From an uncultured Pseudacidovorax sp. (GTDB taxonomy: Bacteria > Pseudomonadota > Gammaproteobacteria > Burkholderiales > Burkholderiaceae_C): a stretch of 64,000 bases of DNA. The position numbers and the translations under genes were made by a program. The notes beneath the pieces were generated by a model that did no database searches, was not told the DNA's origin, and saw nothing but the letters and a program-made list of their open reading frames with translations. Shown here piece by piece: positions 1 to 7,369 of this stretch. Positions within the stretch are counted from its first letter, which is position 1. Every line of letters starts with the position of its first letter. Location: positions 28,832 through 92,831 of the forward strand of contig NZ_CAJYES010000110.1 of NCBI RefSeq assembly GCF_913773995.1, given 5' to 3'.

Positions 1-1
1 G

Positions 2-1246
2 TTCACCGTGCTGGGCGGCATGATGGTCGACCGCACCGACATCAACCACCTGCTGGGCATGACGAAGTCGCTGGCCTCGCTGCGGCATTCGGTGCGCATC
101 CTGGCGCGCCATGGCCGCGACCGCCTGCGCCATGCGCGCGGCACGCGGCTGGTGATGGGCAATGCGCTGGTGGGGCGGCTGCTGTATTCGCTCTCGCGCC
201 TGCCCAACGTCACGCTCGCCATGGAGACCGAGCTGATGCGCCTGCAGCGCAACGACGCCGGCATCGACGGCGTGGTGCTGGCCCAGCGCGGCCAGCGCCG
301 CAGCGTGGCCGCACGCGCTGGCGTGGTGCTGGCCAGCGGCGGCTTCAACCGCCACCCCGAGCGACGGCAGGCCCTGCTGCCCGGTGCCGACATCGGCTGG
401 TGCCCCGGCGCGCCCGGCCACACCGGCGAGGCGCATGCGCTGGCGGAAGCCGTGGGCGCGCGCTACGGCAGCGGTTCGATGAGCCCGGCCTTCTGGGCGC
501 CCGTCTCGCGCCGCACGCGCGCCGATGGCAGCACCGCCCTGTTCCCGCACTTCGTCATGGACCGCGCCAAGCCGGGCGTGCTCGCCGTCAATGCGGCGGG
601 CGAGCGCTTCGTCAACGAAAGCACCTCGTACCACCTCTTCGGCCTGGCCATGCAGCAGCCGGGCGCCGATGGCCAGCCCTCCGTCCCCGCCTTCCTCATC
701 TGCGATGCCGCGGCCCTGCGCAAGTACGGCCTGGGCATGGTGCGCCCGGGTGGCAAGGGCCTCGCGCCCTTCCTCGCCGACGGCTACCTCACGCAGGCTG
801 ACACGCTGGCAGGTCTGGCCCAGGCCCTGGGCATCGATGCGCAGCGTCTGCAGGCCACGGTCGAGCGCTTCAACACCCTGGCGCGCAGCGGCGCGGACAG
901 CGACTTCCACCGCGGCGAGACGGCCTACCAGCGCAACCTGGGCGACCCGGCATGGCCCGGACCCAACCCCTGCCTCGGTCCGCTGGAGGAAGGCCCCTTC
1001 TATGCCGTGCGCCTCTATCCCGGCGACATCGGCGCGGCCCAGGGCTTCGCCACCGATACCGATGCGCGCGTGCTCGACGCGCAGGGCCAGCCCATCGCGG
1101 GCCTCTATGCGGTGGGCAACGACATGCACTCGATCATGGGTGGCGTCTACACGGCGCCGGGCATCACGCTCGGCCCCGGCATCGTCTTCGCGCACCTGGC
1201 GGCGCGGCATGCGGCCTCGCGCCTGCGCAAGGCCGTCGCCACCTAG
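2..1246 (+). CDS. FAD-dependent oxidoreductase (fumarate reductase/KstD-like flavoprotein), 5' end outside window
   Basis: The reading frame is open from the first bases, so the N-terminal part with the Rossmann GxGxxG motif lies upstream of the window; 414 residues are visible. The C-terminus carries the FAD_binding_2 signature: GLYAVGND followed by MGGVYTAPGITLGPG, the cap that closes over FAD in fumarate reductase, urocanate reductase and 3-ketosteroid dehydrogenase families. NESTSYH is also typical of that fold. Family role: oxidation/reduction of a C-C bond next to a carbonyl, using FAD. It precedes an SDR dehydrogenase and a Liv-type ABC transporter on the same strand, so it probably acts on the compound imported by that transporter. 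The substrate cannot be told from sequence. Confidence 0.85.
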   Translation, partial: FTVLGGMMVDRTDINHLLGMTKSLASLRHSVRILARHGRDRLRHARGTRLVMGNALVGRLLYSLSRLPNVTLAMETELMRLQRNDAGIDGVVLAQRGQRRSVAARAGVVLASGGFNRHPERRQALLPGADIGWCPGAPGHTGEAHALAEAVGARYGSGSMSPAFWAPVSRRTRADGSTALFPHFVMDRAKPGVLAVNAAGERFVNESTSYHLFGLAMQQPGADGQPSVPAFLICDAAALRKYGLGMVRPGGKGLAPFLADGYLTQADTLAGLAQALGIDAQRLQATVERFNTLARSGADSDFHRGETAYQRNLGDPAWPGPNPCLGPLEEGPFYAVRLYPGDIGAAQGFATDTDARVLDAQGQPIAGLYAVGNDMHSIMGGVYTAPGITLGPGIVFAHLAARHAASRLRKAVAT

Positions 1247-1451
1247 TCGCGCAGCGCGCCGCACATGCATGACAGGCCGGGCAAACCCCAGTCCCTCATG
1301 CACGAAAAGTCCGGCGAATGGCCGGAAATGTCGAAGCAGCCCCAGGGCAGGGATCGAAGAATCCACCCCCACACGCAGCCATGACCGGCGGCCTCGAAAG
1401 TCCGGTTGGCGCGGGCCACGCCCGCAGCCTTGCCACCAGAGCAACGACGAC

Positions 1452-1457
1452 AGGAGA
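1452..1457 (+). promoter_or_regulatory. Shine-Dalgarno that fixes a TTG start for the downstream SDR gene
   Basis: AGGAGA lies five bases before an in-frame TTG at 1463. An ATG-like start further upstream in the same frame (1406) has no such site and would add about 19 residues unlike the SDR N-terminus. Confidence 0.6.
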
Positions 1458-1462
1458 CAGAC

Positions 1463-2275
1463 TTGCCGACCCTCGGCCAACCCCATTCAACAGCCGCCAC
1501 GGCGCTGATCACCGGCGCCGCGGACGGCATCGGCTGGGCCACCGCGCAGTGCCTGGCACAGCGGGGCTGGCGCGTGGCCCTGCTGGACCTGCGCGCCGAG
1601 GCCGCGCAGGCCCGCGCCGTCGAGCTGGGCCCGCAACACATCGGTCTGGGCTGCGACGTGAGCGATGCCGGTTCCGTCCAGGTGGCGGTGGCCGCTGCGC
1701 AGACCGCGCTCGGCCGCATCGACGCCCTCGTCAACAACGCCGGCATCGGCGAGCAGGCCGCACCCACGCTGGCGCAGACGGCTGAGGGCTTCGACCGCGT
1801 GCTGGCCGTGCACCTGCGCGGCAGCTTCCTCATGACGCAGGCCGTGCTGGGCTTCATGCGCGAGCAGCCGCGCGATGCCCGTGGCAACCGCGGCGCCATC
1901 GTCAACATCGGCTCCATCGCCAGCTTCGGCGGCATCCCGGGCCGCAATGCCTACAGCGCCGCCAAGGCCGGCGTGCTGGGCATGACGCGCGCACTGGCTT
2001 GCGAGTGGGCCCGCCAGGGCATCCGCGTGAACGCGGTGGCCCCGGGCTATGTGCGCACTGCGCTGGTCGCGGCCCTGGCCGAACGCGGCGATGTGGATGC
2101 CCGCGCCGTGGCCGAGCGCACGCCGCTGGGCCGCATGGCCGAGCCCGAAGAGATCGCCGAAGCCATCGCCTTTCTGGTCTCGCCTGCCGCCAGCTACGTG
2201 ACCGGCGCCACGCTCAGCGCCGACGGCGGCTGGAGCGTGCTGGGCGCACCGGCCCATGCCCTGGCGCCGCTTTAA
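1463..2275 (+). CDS. Short-chain dehydrogenase/reductase (SDR)
   Basis: A 270-residue classical SDR using NAD(P)H to interconvert an alcohol and a ketone. The cofactor loop TGAADGIG is at about residues 17-24, followed by the structural NNAG motif, an active-site serine in NIGSIAS and the catalytic YSAAK. The C-terminal VTGATLSADGG is the usual SDR ending. The start is taken as TTG 1463 because of a strong Shine-Dalgarno five bases upstream. It sits between a flavin dehydrogenase and the livH permease, all on the same strand, which suggests one catabolic operon. Bases 1247-1462 before it show no ORF and no convincing terminator. The substrate is unknown. Confidence 0.88.
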   Translation: MPTLGQPHSTAATALITGAADGIGWATAQCLAQRGWRVALLDLRAEAAQARAVELGPQHIGLGCDVSDAGSVQVAVAAAQTALGRIDALVNNAGIGEQAAPTLAQTAEGFDRVLAVHLRGSFLMTQAVLGFMREQPRDARGNRGAIVNIGSIASFGGIPGRNAYSAAKAGVLGMTRALACEWARQGIRVNAVAPGYVRTALVAALAERGDVDARAVAERTPLGRMAEPEEIAEAIAFLVSPAASYVTGATLSADGGWSVLGAPAHALAPL

Positions 2276-2321
2276 GCGGCCCCGCATCCCCGACCGCACA
2301 CACGACACGGAGACGACCTTC

Positions 2322-3173
2322 ATGCTGACCATCAACCTCTTCAACGGGCTGGTCTACGGCGCCCTGCTGATCATCATGTGCTCGGGCCTGGCGCTCATCT
2401 ACGGCTTGCGCCGGGTGGTGAACTTCGCGCACGGCTCGCTGTACATGCTGGGCGCGTACATCGGCTACTCGGTGGCGCTGCGCTACAACTTCTGGGCCGC
2501 GCTGGTGGCGGCGCCGGCCATCATGGCGCTGCTGGGCGTGCTGCTCGACCGCTACGGCTTTCGCCTGCTGCAGGACCGCGATCCGCTCACCGTGGTGCTG
2601 GTCACCTTCGGCCTGCTGCTGGTGATCGAGGACTTCGTGCAGACCACCTGGGGCAAGAGCAACCTGTCGGTGGAAGCGCCCGCCGTGCTGGCCACCTCCA
2701 TCGACTTCTTCGGCACGCCGCTGCCGGCCTACCGCGTGGCGGTGATCGGCGTCGGCGCGCTGGTGGCGCTGGGCCTCACGGGCTGGCTGCGCTTCTCGAA
2801 GGCGGGGCTGTTCGTGCGGGCCGCCAGCACCGACCCGACCACCACCGCCATGCAGGGCGTGAACACCGATGCGCTGTCGGCCGGCGTGGTGGGCCTGGGC
2901 ACCGCCCTCGCGGGCCTGGCCGGCGTGGTGGCGGCGCCCTTCCTGTCGTTGTCGCCGTCGATGAGCAGCGACGTGATCATCGATTCCTTCGTGGTGGTGG
3001 TCGTGGGCGGCCTGGGCTCGCTGGCCGGCGCCTTCGTCGCCGCCATGGTGCTGGGCATGGTGCAGTCGCTGGGCGCGGTGTACCTGCCCGACCTCTCGGC
3101 CATCCTGCCCTTCGTGATCATGGTCGCGGTGCTCATCTGGCGCCCGGCAGGGTTTGCTGGAAGCCGGACGTGA
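2322..3173 (+). CDS. Branched-chain amino acid-type ABC transporter permease (LivH family)
   Basis: A 283-residue integral membrane protein of the LivH/HAAT family, one of two permeases forming the inner-membrane channel. The typical N-terminus is LFNGLVYGALLIIMCSGLALIYG followed by the RRVVNFAHG motif (shown here in parts), and GGLGSLAGA near the C-terminus contacts the ATPases. About eight hydrophobic segments are visible. The ATG at 2322 follows CGGAGA by a short gap. It is followed 41 bases later by livM and, beyond an IS110 insertion, by the two ATPases and the periplasmic binding protein. With FAD and SDR enzymes in the cluster, the cargo is likely an organic acid or amide, not necessarily leucine. 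Confidence 0.9.
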   Translation: MLTINLFNGLVYGALLIIMCSGLALIYGLRRVVNFAHGSLYMLGAYIGYSVALRYNFWAALVAAPAIMALLGVLLDRYGFRLLQDRDPLTVVLVTFGLLLVIEDFVQTTWGKSNLSVEAPAVLATSIDFFGTPLPAYRVAVIGVGALVALGLTGWLRFSKAGLFVRAASTDPTTTAMQGVNTDALSAGVVGLGTALAGLAGVVAAPFLSLSPSMSSDVIIDSFVVVVVGGLGSLAGAFVAAMVLGMVQSLGAVYLPDLSAILPFVIMVAVLIWRPAGFAGSRT

Positions 3174-3214
3174 ACGCCACGCAGAAGACATCAGGGAACG
3201 AGAGGAGCGCATTC

Positions 3215-4252
3215 ATGACAAGCAATGTTCGTATCGGCCTGACCGGCGCCGCGGCGCTGGCGGTGGGGGGCGCGGTGGCGCTGGGCGTGGGCTCGGGCAC
3301 GCTGCTGTCGCTGTTCACGCAGGCGGTGATCTACGGTGTCTTCGCCTCGGGCGTGGGCCTGCTGCTGCGGCAGAACGGCATGGTCAGCTTCGGCCATGCG
3401 GTGTTCTTCGGGCTCTCGGGCTACACCGTGGGCATCGTGATGGAGCTGGGCTGGATGCCGGCCGAGCTGGCCATCGTGGCCACGCTGGCGGCGCTGATGC
3501 TCTTCGCGCTGCTGGTGGGCCTGGTGATCGTGCGCGTGCCCGGGGTGGCCTTCAGCATGATGACGCTGGCCATCGGGCAGATGTTCTTCCTCACCGCCTC
3601 GCGCTCGCGCGGGCTCACCGGCGGCGCCGACGGCATGAACATCAACTGGCCCTCCACGCTCTTCGGCGTGCCGCAGTCGCAACTTCTGCAGCCGGCCGTG
3701 CTCTTCATGGTGTGCTGGACGGTGCTGGTGCTCACGCTGCTGGTCCTGGCGCTGCTGCTGCGCGGACGCTTCGGCAGCGTGACCGAGGCGGTGCGCGACA
3801 ACGAGGAGCGCGCCCGCTTCATCGGCCTGCGCACGCTGCTGCCGCGTGCCGCCATCTATGCGCTGTCGGCCGGCGTGGTGGCGGTGGCGGGGCTGCTGTC
3901 GGCACTGAACACCGGCTTCGTCTCGCCCGAGGCGCTGCACTGGAGCGTCTCCGGTGTGGCGCTGATGATGGTCGTGGTCGGCGGCTACAAGGCGCTGTGG
4001 GGCCCGCCGCTGGGCGCCATCGTGTACTTCATGTTCAAGGACGTGCTGGGCGACTGGGCCACGCACTGGATGGCCATCTTCGGCGTGGCGCTGATCACCG
4101 TGATCGTGTTCTCGCCCACCGGCATCGCCGGAGCGCTGCAGAAGCTGTGGAACCCCAGGCGGCGCGATGCGGCATCGCCCGCCGCCGCGAGTGCCGGCCA
4201 CACGGCCGCACCCGCCACGCCCGTGGCGCGCCCCGCCACCTCGGCCCGCTGA
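3215..4252 (+). CDS. Branched-chain amino acid-type ABC transporter permease (LivM family)
   Basis: A 345-residue LivM-family permease, partner of the upstream LivH. The start is ATG 3215, seven bases after AGGAG. Visible marks are GLLLRQNGMVSFGHAVFFG (the LivM counterpart of the VSFGHA loop), SRGLTGGADG, and VRDNEERARFIGL, the cytoplasmic coupling loop that contacts the ATPase. The tail is rich in Ala, Pro and Thr and ends in TSAR. In an intact operon livG would follow 28 bases after the stop; instead the gene is followed by an IS110 element. Confidence 0.9.
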   Translation: MTSNVRIGLTGAAALAVGGAVALGVGSGTLLSLFTQAVIYGVFASGVGLLLRQNGMVSFGHAVFFGLSGYTVGIVMELGWMPAELAIVATLAALMLFALLVGLVIVRVPGVAFSMMTLAIGQMFFLTASRSRGLTGGADGMNINWPSTLFGVPQSQLLQPAVLFMVCWTVLVLTLLVLALLLRGRFGSVTEAVRDNEERARFIGLRTLLPRAAIYALSAGVVAVAGLLSALNTGFVSPEALHWSVSGVALMMVVVGGYKALWGPPLGAIVYFMFKDVLGDWATHWMAIFGVALITVIVFSPTGIAGALQKLWNPRRRDAASPAAASAGHTAAPATPVARPATSAR

Positions 4253-4266
4253 GCCGCATCGCAAGC

Positions 4267-4285
4267 AGGAGACAACAGGCATGAG
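4267..4285 (+). other. Remnant of the original livG translation start
   Basis: AGGAGA (4267-4272) and ATGAG (4281-4285) look like the ancestral Shine-Dalgarno and first codons of livG, now cut off from the gene by the IS110 insertion. The same ATGAG reappears at 5759-5763, where livG resumes. Reading on from the ATG at 4281 gives an open frame antisense through the whole transposase, ending at a TGA (5760-5762) that overlaps the new livG ATG. Confidence 0.7.
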
Positions 4286-4295
4286 ACATCCGGTG

Positions 4296-5504
4296 TCAAC
4301 CCTCTTGAGAAATTTCGATGCGACAAGCGCTGGAATGGACAGCGGGGTCGTAGGCGCAGCCATCGGTCCAGATACGCCAGAGCACACGAGTCCAGGCGCG
4401 AGCCAATATGCGCACTGCGTGCGGATGATCGCAGCCGCGCTTGCGCGCGGCGTGGTAGACGCTGGCGGCCCAAGGGCTGGCATGGCGGGAGTTATCAGCC
4501 AGGCAAGTGATGGCGCGGCGCAAGCGGTGGTTACAAGCCCATCGGAAGGTGACGGCGCGGCTCTTGCCGGACTGGTAGGTGACGGGCACGACGCCGGCCT
4601 CGGAGCACAACTGCTCGGCACTGGCGAAGCGCTGGGGCACATCGCCCAGTTCGGCCAGGATCTGCGCGGCGCAGATGCAGCCGGCGCGCGGCAGCGACAT
4701 GACCGAGACGGCCTGTGGCAACTGCCCCATGGCTTGAGCGATGTGGCCGTCCAGGGACTTGATCTGAGCTGCGAGCGGCTTGAGCAGGGCCACCAGGGCC
4801 AAGGCAGCCGTGGCCTGGGCCTGGGCGAGCGCAGGTTCGCAAAAGCTGGGCGCAGCGGCTTGCAGGCGTTCGAGCAGCGCGTCGGGAGAACGCCGGCCGC
4901 TGTAGCCATGGCGTTTGCAGAAGGCGGCGATCTGGCGGGCTGTGAGTTTGCGCGCGGTGGGCCACTGCTCGATGAAGGCCAGGGCGATGGGCGAATCGAG
5001 GGCGGCGAAGATGCCTGTGGCGCCAGGCCAGTAGGCATCGAGCAGCGCGGTGAGCTGGTTGGCCAGGCGAATGCGCGTGCTCACCAGGTCGTCGCGTGTG
5101 CGCACCAGGGCGCGCAAGGCGCGGATGGCTGCAGACTGCGGCTGCACAGCGCGCCAGCGATGGCCGTCGGTACGCAGCAAGTCAGCCAGCATGAAGGCAT
5201 CGCCCGCGTCGCTCTTGGCATTGCTGCTGCGGTAGCGCGGGCGGCTGGCCTTGACGGCGTTGGGATGGATCGCAAAGACCTGATGGCCGGCGTCGAGCAG
5301 GGCGTCCACGATCAGGCCCGAGGGCCGCTCGATGGCGATGGGCAAGGCTTTGCCAAAGGCAGCGAGTGCACGTTGCAGCTCACCGAGTCCTTGGCGATCG
5401 TGGTTGATGGTCAAGTGCTTGAGCACGCTGCCCTGGGCGTCGATCACGCACACCGCGTGCGAACGGTAGGCCCAATCCAGGCCGACAAAGACACTGAGAG
5501 TCAT
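4296..5504 (-). CDS. IS110-family transposase (DEDD/serine bridge recombinase)
   Basis: A 402-residue protein starting at ATG 5504, six bases after GGAGG (5511-5515). The N-terminal RuvC-like DEDD domain shows D10 (VGLDWA), E59 (AIERPSG), D99 and D102 (SDAGDAF), spacing nearly identical to IS621 (D11, E60, D102, D105 as I recall). The C-terminal Transposase_20 domain has the helix-hairpin-helix-like LPRAGCICAAQILAELGDV and then YQSGKS, whose S312 is the likely nucleophile by analogy. The protein should cut and rejoin DNA at a core dinucleotide under guidance of a structured RNA. All catalytic residues are present and there is no frameshift, so the element may be active. It is transcribed against the host liv operon. 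Confidence 0.93.
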   Translation of the reverse strand: MTLSVFVGLDWAYRSHAVCVIDAQGSVLKHLTINHDRQGLGELQRALAAFGKALPIAIERPSGLIVDALLDAGHQVFAIHPNAVKASRPRYRSSNAKSDAGDAFMLADLLRTDGHRWRAVQPQSAAIRALRALVRTRDDLVSTRIRLANQLTALLDAYWPGATGIFAALDSPIALAFIEQWPTARKLTARQIAAFCKRHGYSGRRSPDALLERLQAAAPSFCEPALAQAQATAALALVALLKPLAAQIKSLDGHIAQAMGQLPQAVSVMSLPRAGCICAAQILAELGDVPQRFASAEQLCSEAGVVPVTYQSGKSRAVTFRWACNHRLRRAITCLADNSRHASPWAASVYHAARKRGCDHPHAVRILARAWTRVLWRIWTDGCAYDPAVHSSACRIEISQEG

Positions 5505-5540
5505 GGACAACCTCCATGGGTTTGGGTTAAGACTGTCCGT

Positions 5541-5704
5541 GTCGGAAGGCATGGCGGGACGCTCATAAATTGGCGCTCCAGCTGGGTAGGCGTGGCGCTA
5601 CATCCGGTGGCCCGTCGTGGCCTTCCGGCACCTCGGGTGCTGCAGGTCTCATGCGGGCTGTCGAACAGCCAGCGCCACGGGCAGTCACCACGAGGGCACG
5701 GAAG
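5541..5704 (-). ncRNA. Candidate bridge RNA of the IS110 element
   Basis: Read on the minus strand, two internal loops enclosed by stems can be drawn by hand. Loop 1 (target-binding): CCUCG, GGUG and CUGC (5695-5681) pair with GCAG, CACC and CGAGG (5643-5631) with two single-base bulges. Inside, a perfect hairpin GGCUGU-UCG-ACAGCC (5670-5656) separates a 5' strand ending GGCGCU from a 3' strand holding GCAUGAG (5654-5648), complementary to the core plus the right half of the occupied site. Loop 2 (donor-binding): GGAAGGC and CGGG (5626-5611) pair with CCCG and GCCUUCC (5558-5544). Inside are CACCGGAUGU (5609-5600), identical over 10 bases to the element's right end (4295-4286), and UUAUGAG (5568-5562), complementary to core plus left end. 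Order and guide polarity match IS621. The left target guide is the weakest (G.CGCU). Confidence 0.72.
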
Positions 5705-5746
5705 TCGGTTCGCCACCTCAGCACCTGTCCGGGGCAGCGTCAAGAT

Positions 5747-5751
5747 GGAGG
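5747..5751 (+). promoter_or_regulatory. IS-derived Shine-Dalgarno for livG
   Basis: GGAGG ends seven bases before the ATG at 5759. Both this site and the ATG itself (complement of the element's terminal CAT) lie inside the inserted IS110 element, so the mobile element now supplies the translation start of livG. Confidence 0.7.
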
Positions 5752-5758
5752 TTGCCTT

Positions 5759-6478
5759 ATGAGCGACTACGTGCTGCAGGCCCGCGACGTGGCCATCCAC
5801 TACGGCGGCGTGAAGGCGGTGGACGGCGTGGAGCTGACGCTGGAACGCGGCCAGATCCGCGGCCTGATCGGCCCCAACGGCGCCGGCAAGTCCACCGTCA
5901 TCGACGCCATCACCGGCCGGCGCAAGCTCACCCGCGGCCAGGTCTTCCTGCGCGGCGAGGACGTGAGTGCGCTCGGCCCCGTGCAGCGGCGCCAGCGGGG
6001 GCTGTCGCGCAGCTTCCAGCGCACCAGCGTCTTTGGTCAGATGCGCGTGCGCCGGCAGGTGGCGCTGGCCTCGCACTGCATGAACCCCAAGGACAGCGAG
6101 GCCGATGCGCAGGCCGTGCTCGAAGAGCTGAACCTGGCCCACCGTGCCGACGACGTCGCCGAAGACCTGGGCTACGGCGAGCAGCGCCGTCTCGACCTGG
6201 CCCTGGCCCTGGTCGGTCGGCCCACCGTGCTGCTGCTGGACGAGCCCATGGCCGGCCTCTCGGTGCAGGAATCGCACGACCTGGCGCGCCACCTCAAGGC
6301 GCTGACCTCGCGCTGGAACGTGTCGGTGCTGCTGGTGGAGCACGACATGGACGTGGTGTTCGGCATCAGCGACGCCGTCACCGTCTTCGAACTCGGCCGC
6401 GTGATCGCCAGCGGCGAGCCTGCCGCCGTGCGCGCCAATCCGCGCGTGCGCGAGGCCTACCTGGGGAGCGCCGCATGA
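5759..6478 (+). CDS. ABC transporter ATP-binding protein (LivG family)
   Basis: A 239-residue ATPase for the LivHM permeases upstream of the IS. Walker A is GPNGAGKST (about residues 38-46), the Q-loop region is LSRSFQRTSVF, the signature appears in the variant form LGYGEQRRLDLALAL, and Walker B is VLLLDEPMAGLS followed by the H-loop EHDMDVV. The reading frame is intact despite the IS110 insertion: the original start lies at 4281, and the present ATG and ribosome binding site come from the element. The stop TGA overlaps the next ATG (ATGA), showing translational coupling to livF. Expression now probably depends on read-through or on a promoter in the element. Confidence 0.9.
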   Translation: MSDYVLQARDVAIHYGGVKAVDGVELTLERGQIRGLIGPNGAGKSTVIDAITGRRKLTRGQVFLRGEDVSALGPVQRRQRGLSRSFQRTSVFGQMRVRRQVALASHCMNPKDSEADAQAVLEELNLAHRADDVAEDLGYGEQRRLDLALALVGRPTVLLLDEPMAGLSVQESHDLARHLKALTSRWNVSVLLVEHDMDVVFGISDAVTVFELGRVIASGEPAAVRANPRVREAYLGSAA

Positions 6479-7212
6479 GCACGACCAAACACCGCAACGC
6501 GATGAACGACGGCATCCTGCTCGAACTCGACCGCGTCGATGCCTTCTATGGCGCAGCGCACATCCTGCACGGCCTGTCGCTGCAGGTGCGCGCGGGCGAG
6601 CGCGTGGCCCTGGTGGGCCGCAACGGCGTGGGCAAGACCACGGTGGTCAACACCATCCTGGGCCTGGCCAGCCTGCGCGGCGGCCAGGTGCGCGTGGGCA
6701 GCCAGATCCTGCTGCGCCCGCGGCCTTACAACGCGGCGCAGAACGGCGTGGTGGTGGTGCCGCAGGGCCGGCGCATCGTGGCCAACCTCAGCGTCGAAGA
6801 GAACCTGCTGCTGGGCGCCGCCACCGGCCGGCCCGGCCACTGGACGGTGCCGCGCATCTACGAGCTCTTTCCCATCCTGCAGGAGCGCGCCCACACGCCG
6901 GGCACCGCGCTCTCGGGCGGACAGCAGCAGATGCTGGCGGTGGGCCGCGCCCTCATGGCCAACCCCTCGCTCATCCTGCTGGACGAGCCCACCGAAGGGC
7001 TGGCGCCCGTCATCGTCGACCAGCTCGCGGTCATCTTCAACCAGGTGGCGGCGCAGGGCACGGCGCTGCTGCTCATCGAGCAGAACATGAGCCTGGTGGT
7101 GCGCGTGGCCGAGCGCTACTACGCCATGGCCAAGGGCGCCGTCATCGCGCAGGGCGCGGTGCACGACAGCCGCGAAAGCCTGCATGACCTGGAGGCGCAT
7201 GTGATGGTCTAG
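6475..7212 (+). CDS. ABC transporter ATP-binding protein (LivF family)
   Basis: A 245-residue second ATPase of the Liv transporter, starting in an ATGA overlap with livG. Walker A is VGRNGVGKTT, the signature is LSGGQQQMLAVGRAL, Walker B is LILLDEPTEGLAP and the switch region is LIEQNMSL; these are the LivF hallmarks. The first 12 residues (STTKHRNAMNDG) precede the conserved fold; an internal ATG at 6502 is a possible alternative start. LivF and LivG form a heterodimer under the permeases. The following 157 bases (7213-7369) hold no gene and lead into the binding-protein gene. Confidence 0.9.
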   Translation: MSTTKHRNAMNDGILLELDRVDAFYGAAHILHGLSLQVRAGERVALVGRNGVGKTTVVNTILGLASLRGGQVRVGSQILLRPRPYNAAQNGVVVVPQGRRIVANLSVEENLLLGAATGRPGHWTVPRIYELFPILQERAHTPGTALSGGQQQMLAVGRALMANPSLILLDEPTEGLAPVIVDQLAVIFNQVAAQGTALLLIEQNMSLVVRVAERYYAMAKGAVIAQGAVHDSRESLHDLEAHVMV

Positions 7213-7369
7213 CGCCATCGCCGGCCTCATCGAACACCGCCTGCACGCCACGCACACGCCACTCGCGCATCCCCGACGCACGAGCCGGCCGCATCCGCAG
7301 CAACCCCGCAAACACGGCTGCCGGACCGCCTTCCGGCGCACATCTTCATCCACCCGAGGAGACACAACC

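Larger units (their letters stand above)
4286..5761 (-). mobile_element. IS110-family insertion sequence inserted at the livG start codon
   Basis: A roughly 1.48-kb element with a single transposase on the minus strand. On the transposase downstream side only 10 bases of non-coding end remain (4286-4295); on the upstream side there are about 257 bases. A long upstream end is the layout of the IS110 group, whereas IS1111-group elements have the long end downstream. The repeated ATGAG (4281-4285, 5759-5763) contains, in the element's orientation, CTCAT. I place the boundaries so that a CT dinucleotide core flanks the element (AG at 4284-4285 and 5762-5763 on the + strand), as known for IS621; the last three bases are then ambiguous because element and target share CAT. 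There are no long terminal inverted repeats, as expected for this family. Confidence 0.85.

Noticed and set aside
1247..1462. A promoter or small gene in the 216-base gap before the first SDR
   Set aside because: Two GAAAGTCCGG-like words were seen but no convincing -35/-10, hairpin or coding signal.
4281..5762. The 493-codon frame running antisense through the IS110 transposase as a real gene
   Set aside because: No domain is visible and the transposase is clearly coded on the other strand. It is kept only as a possible read-through leader for livG in the findings.
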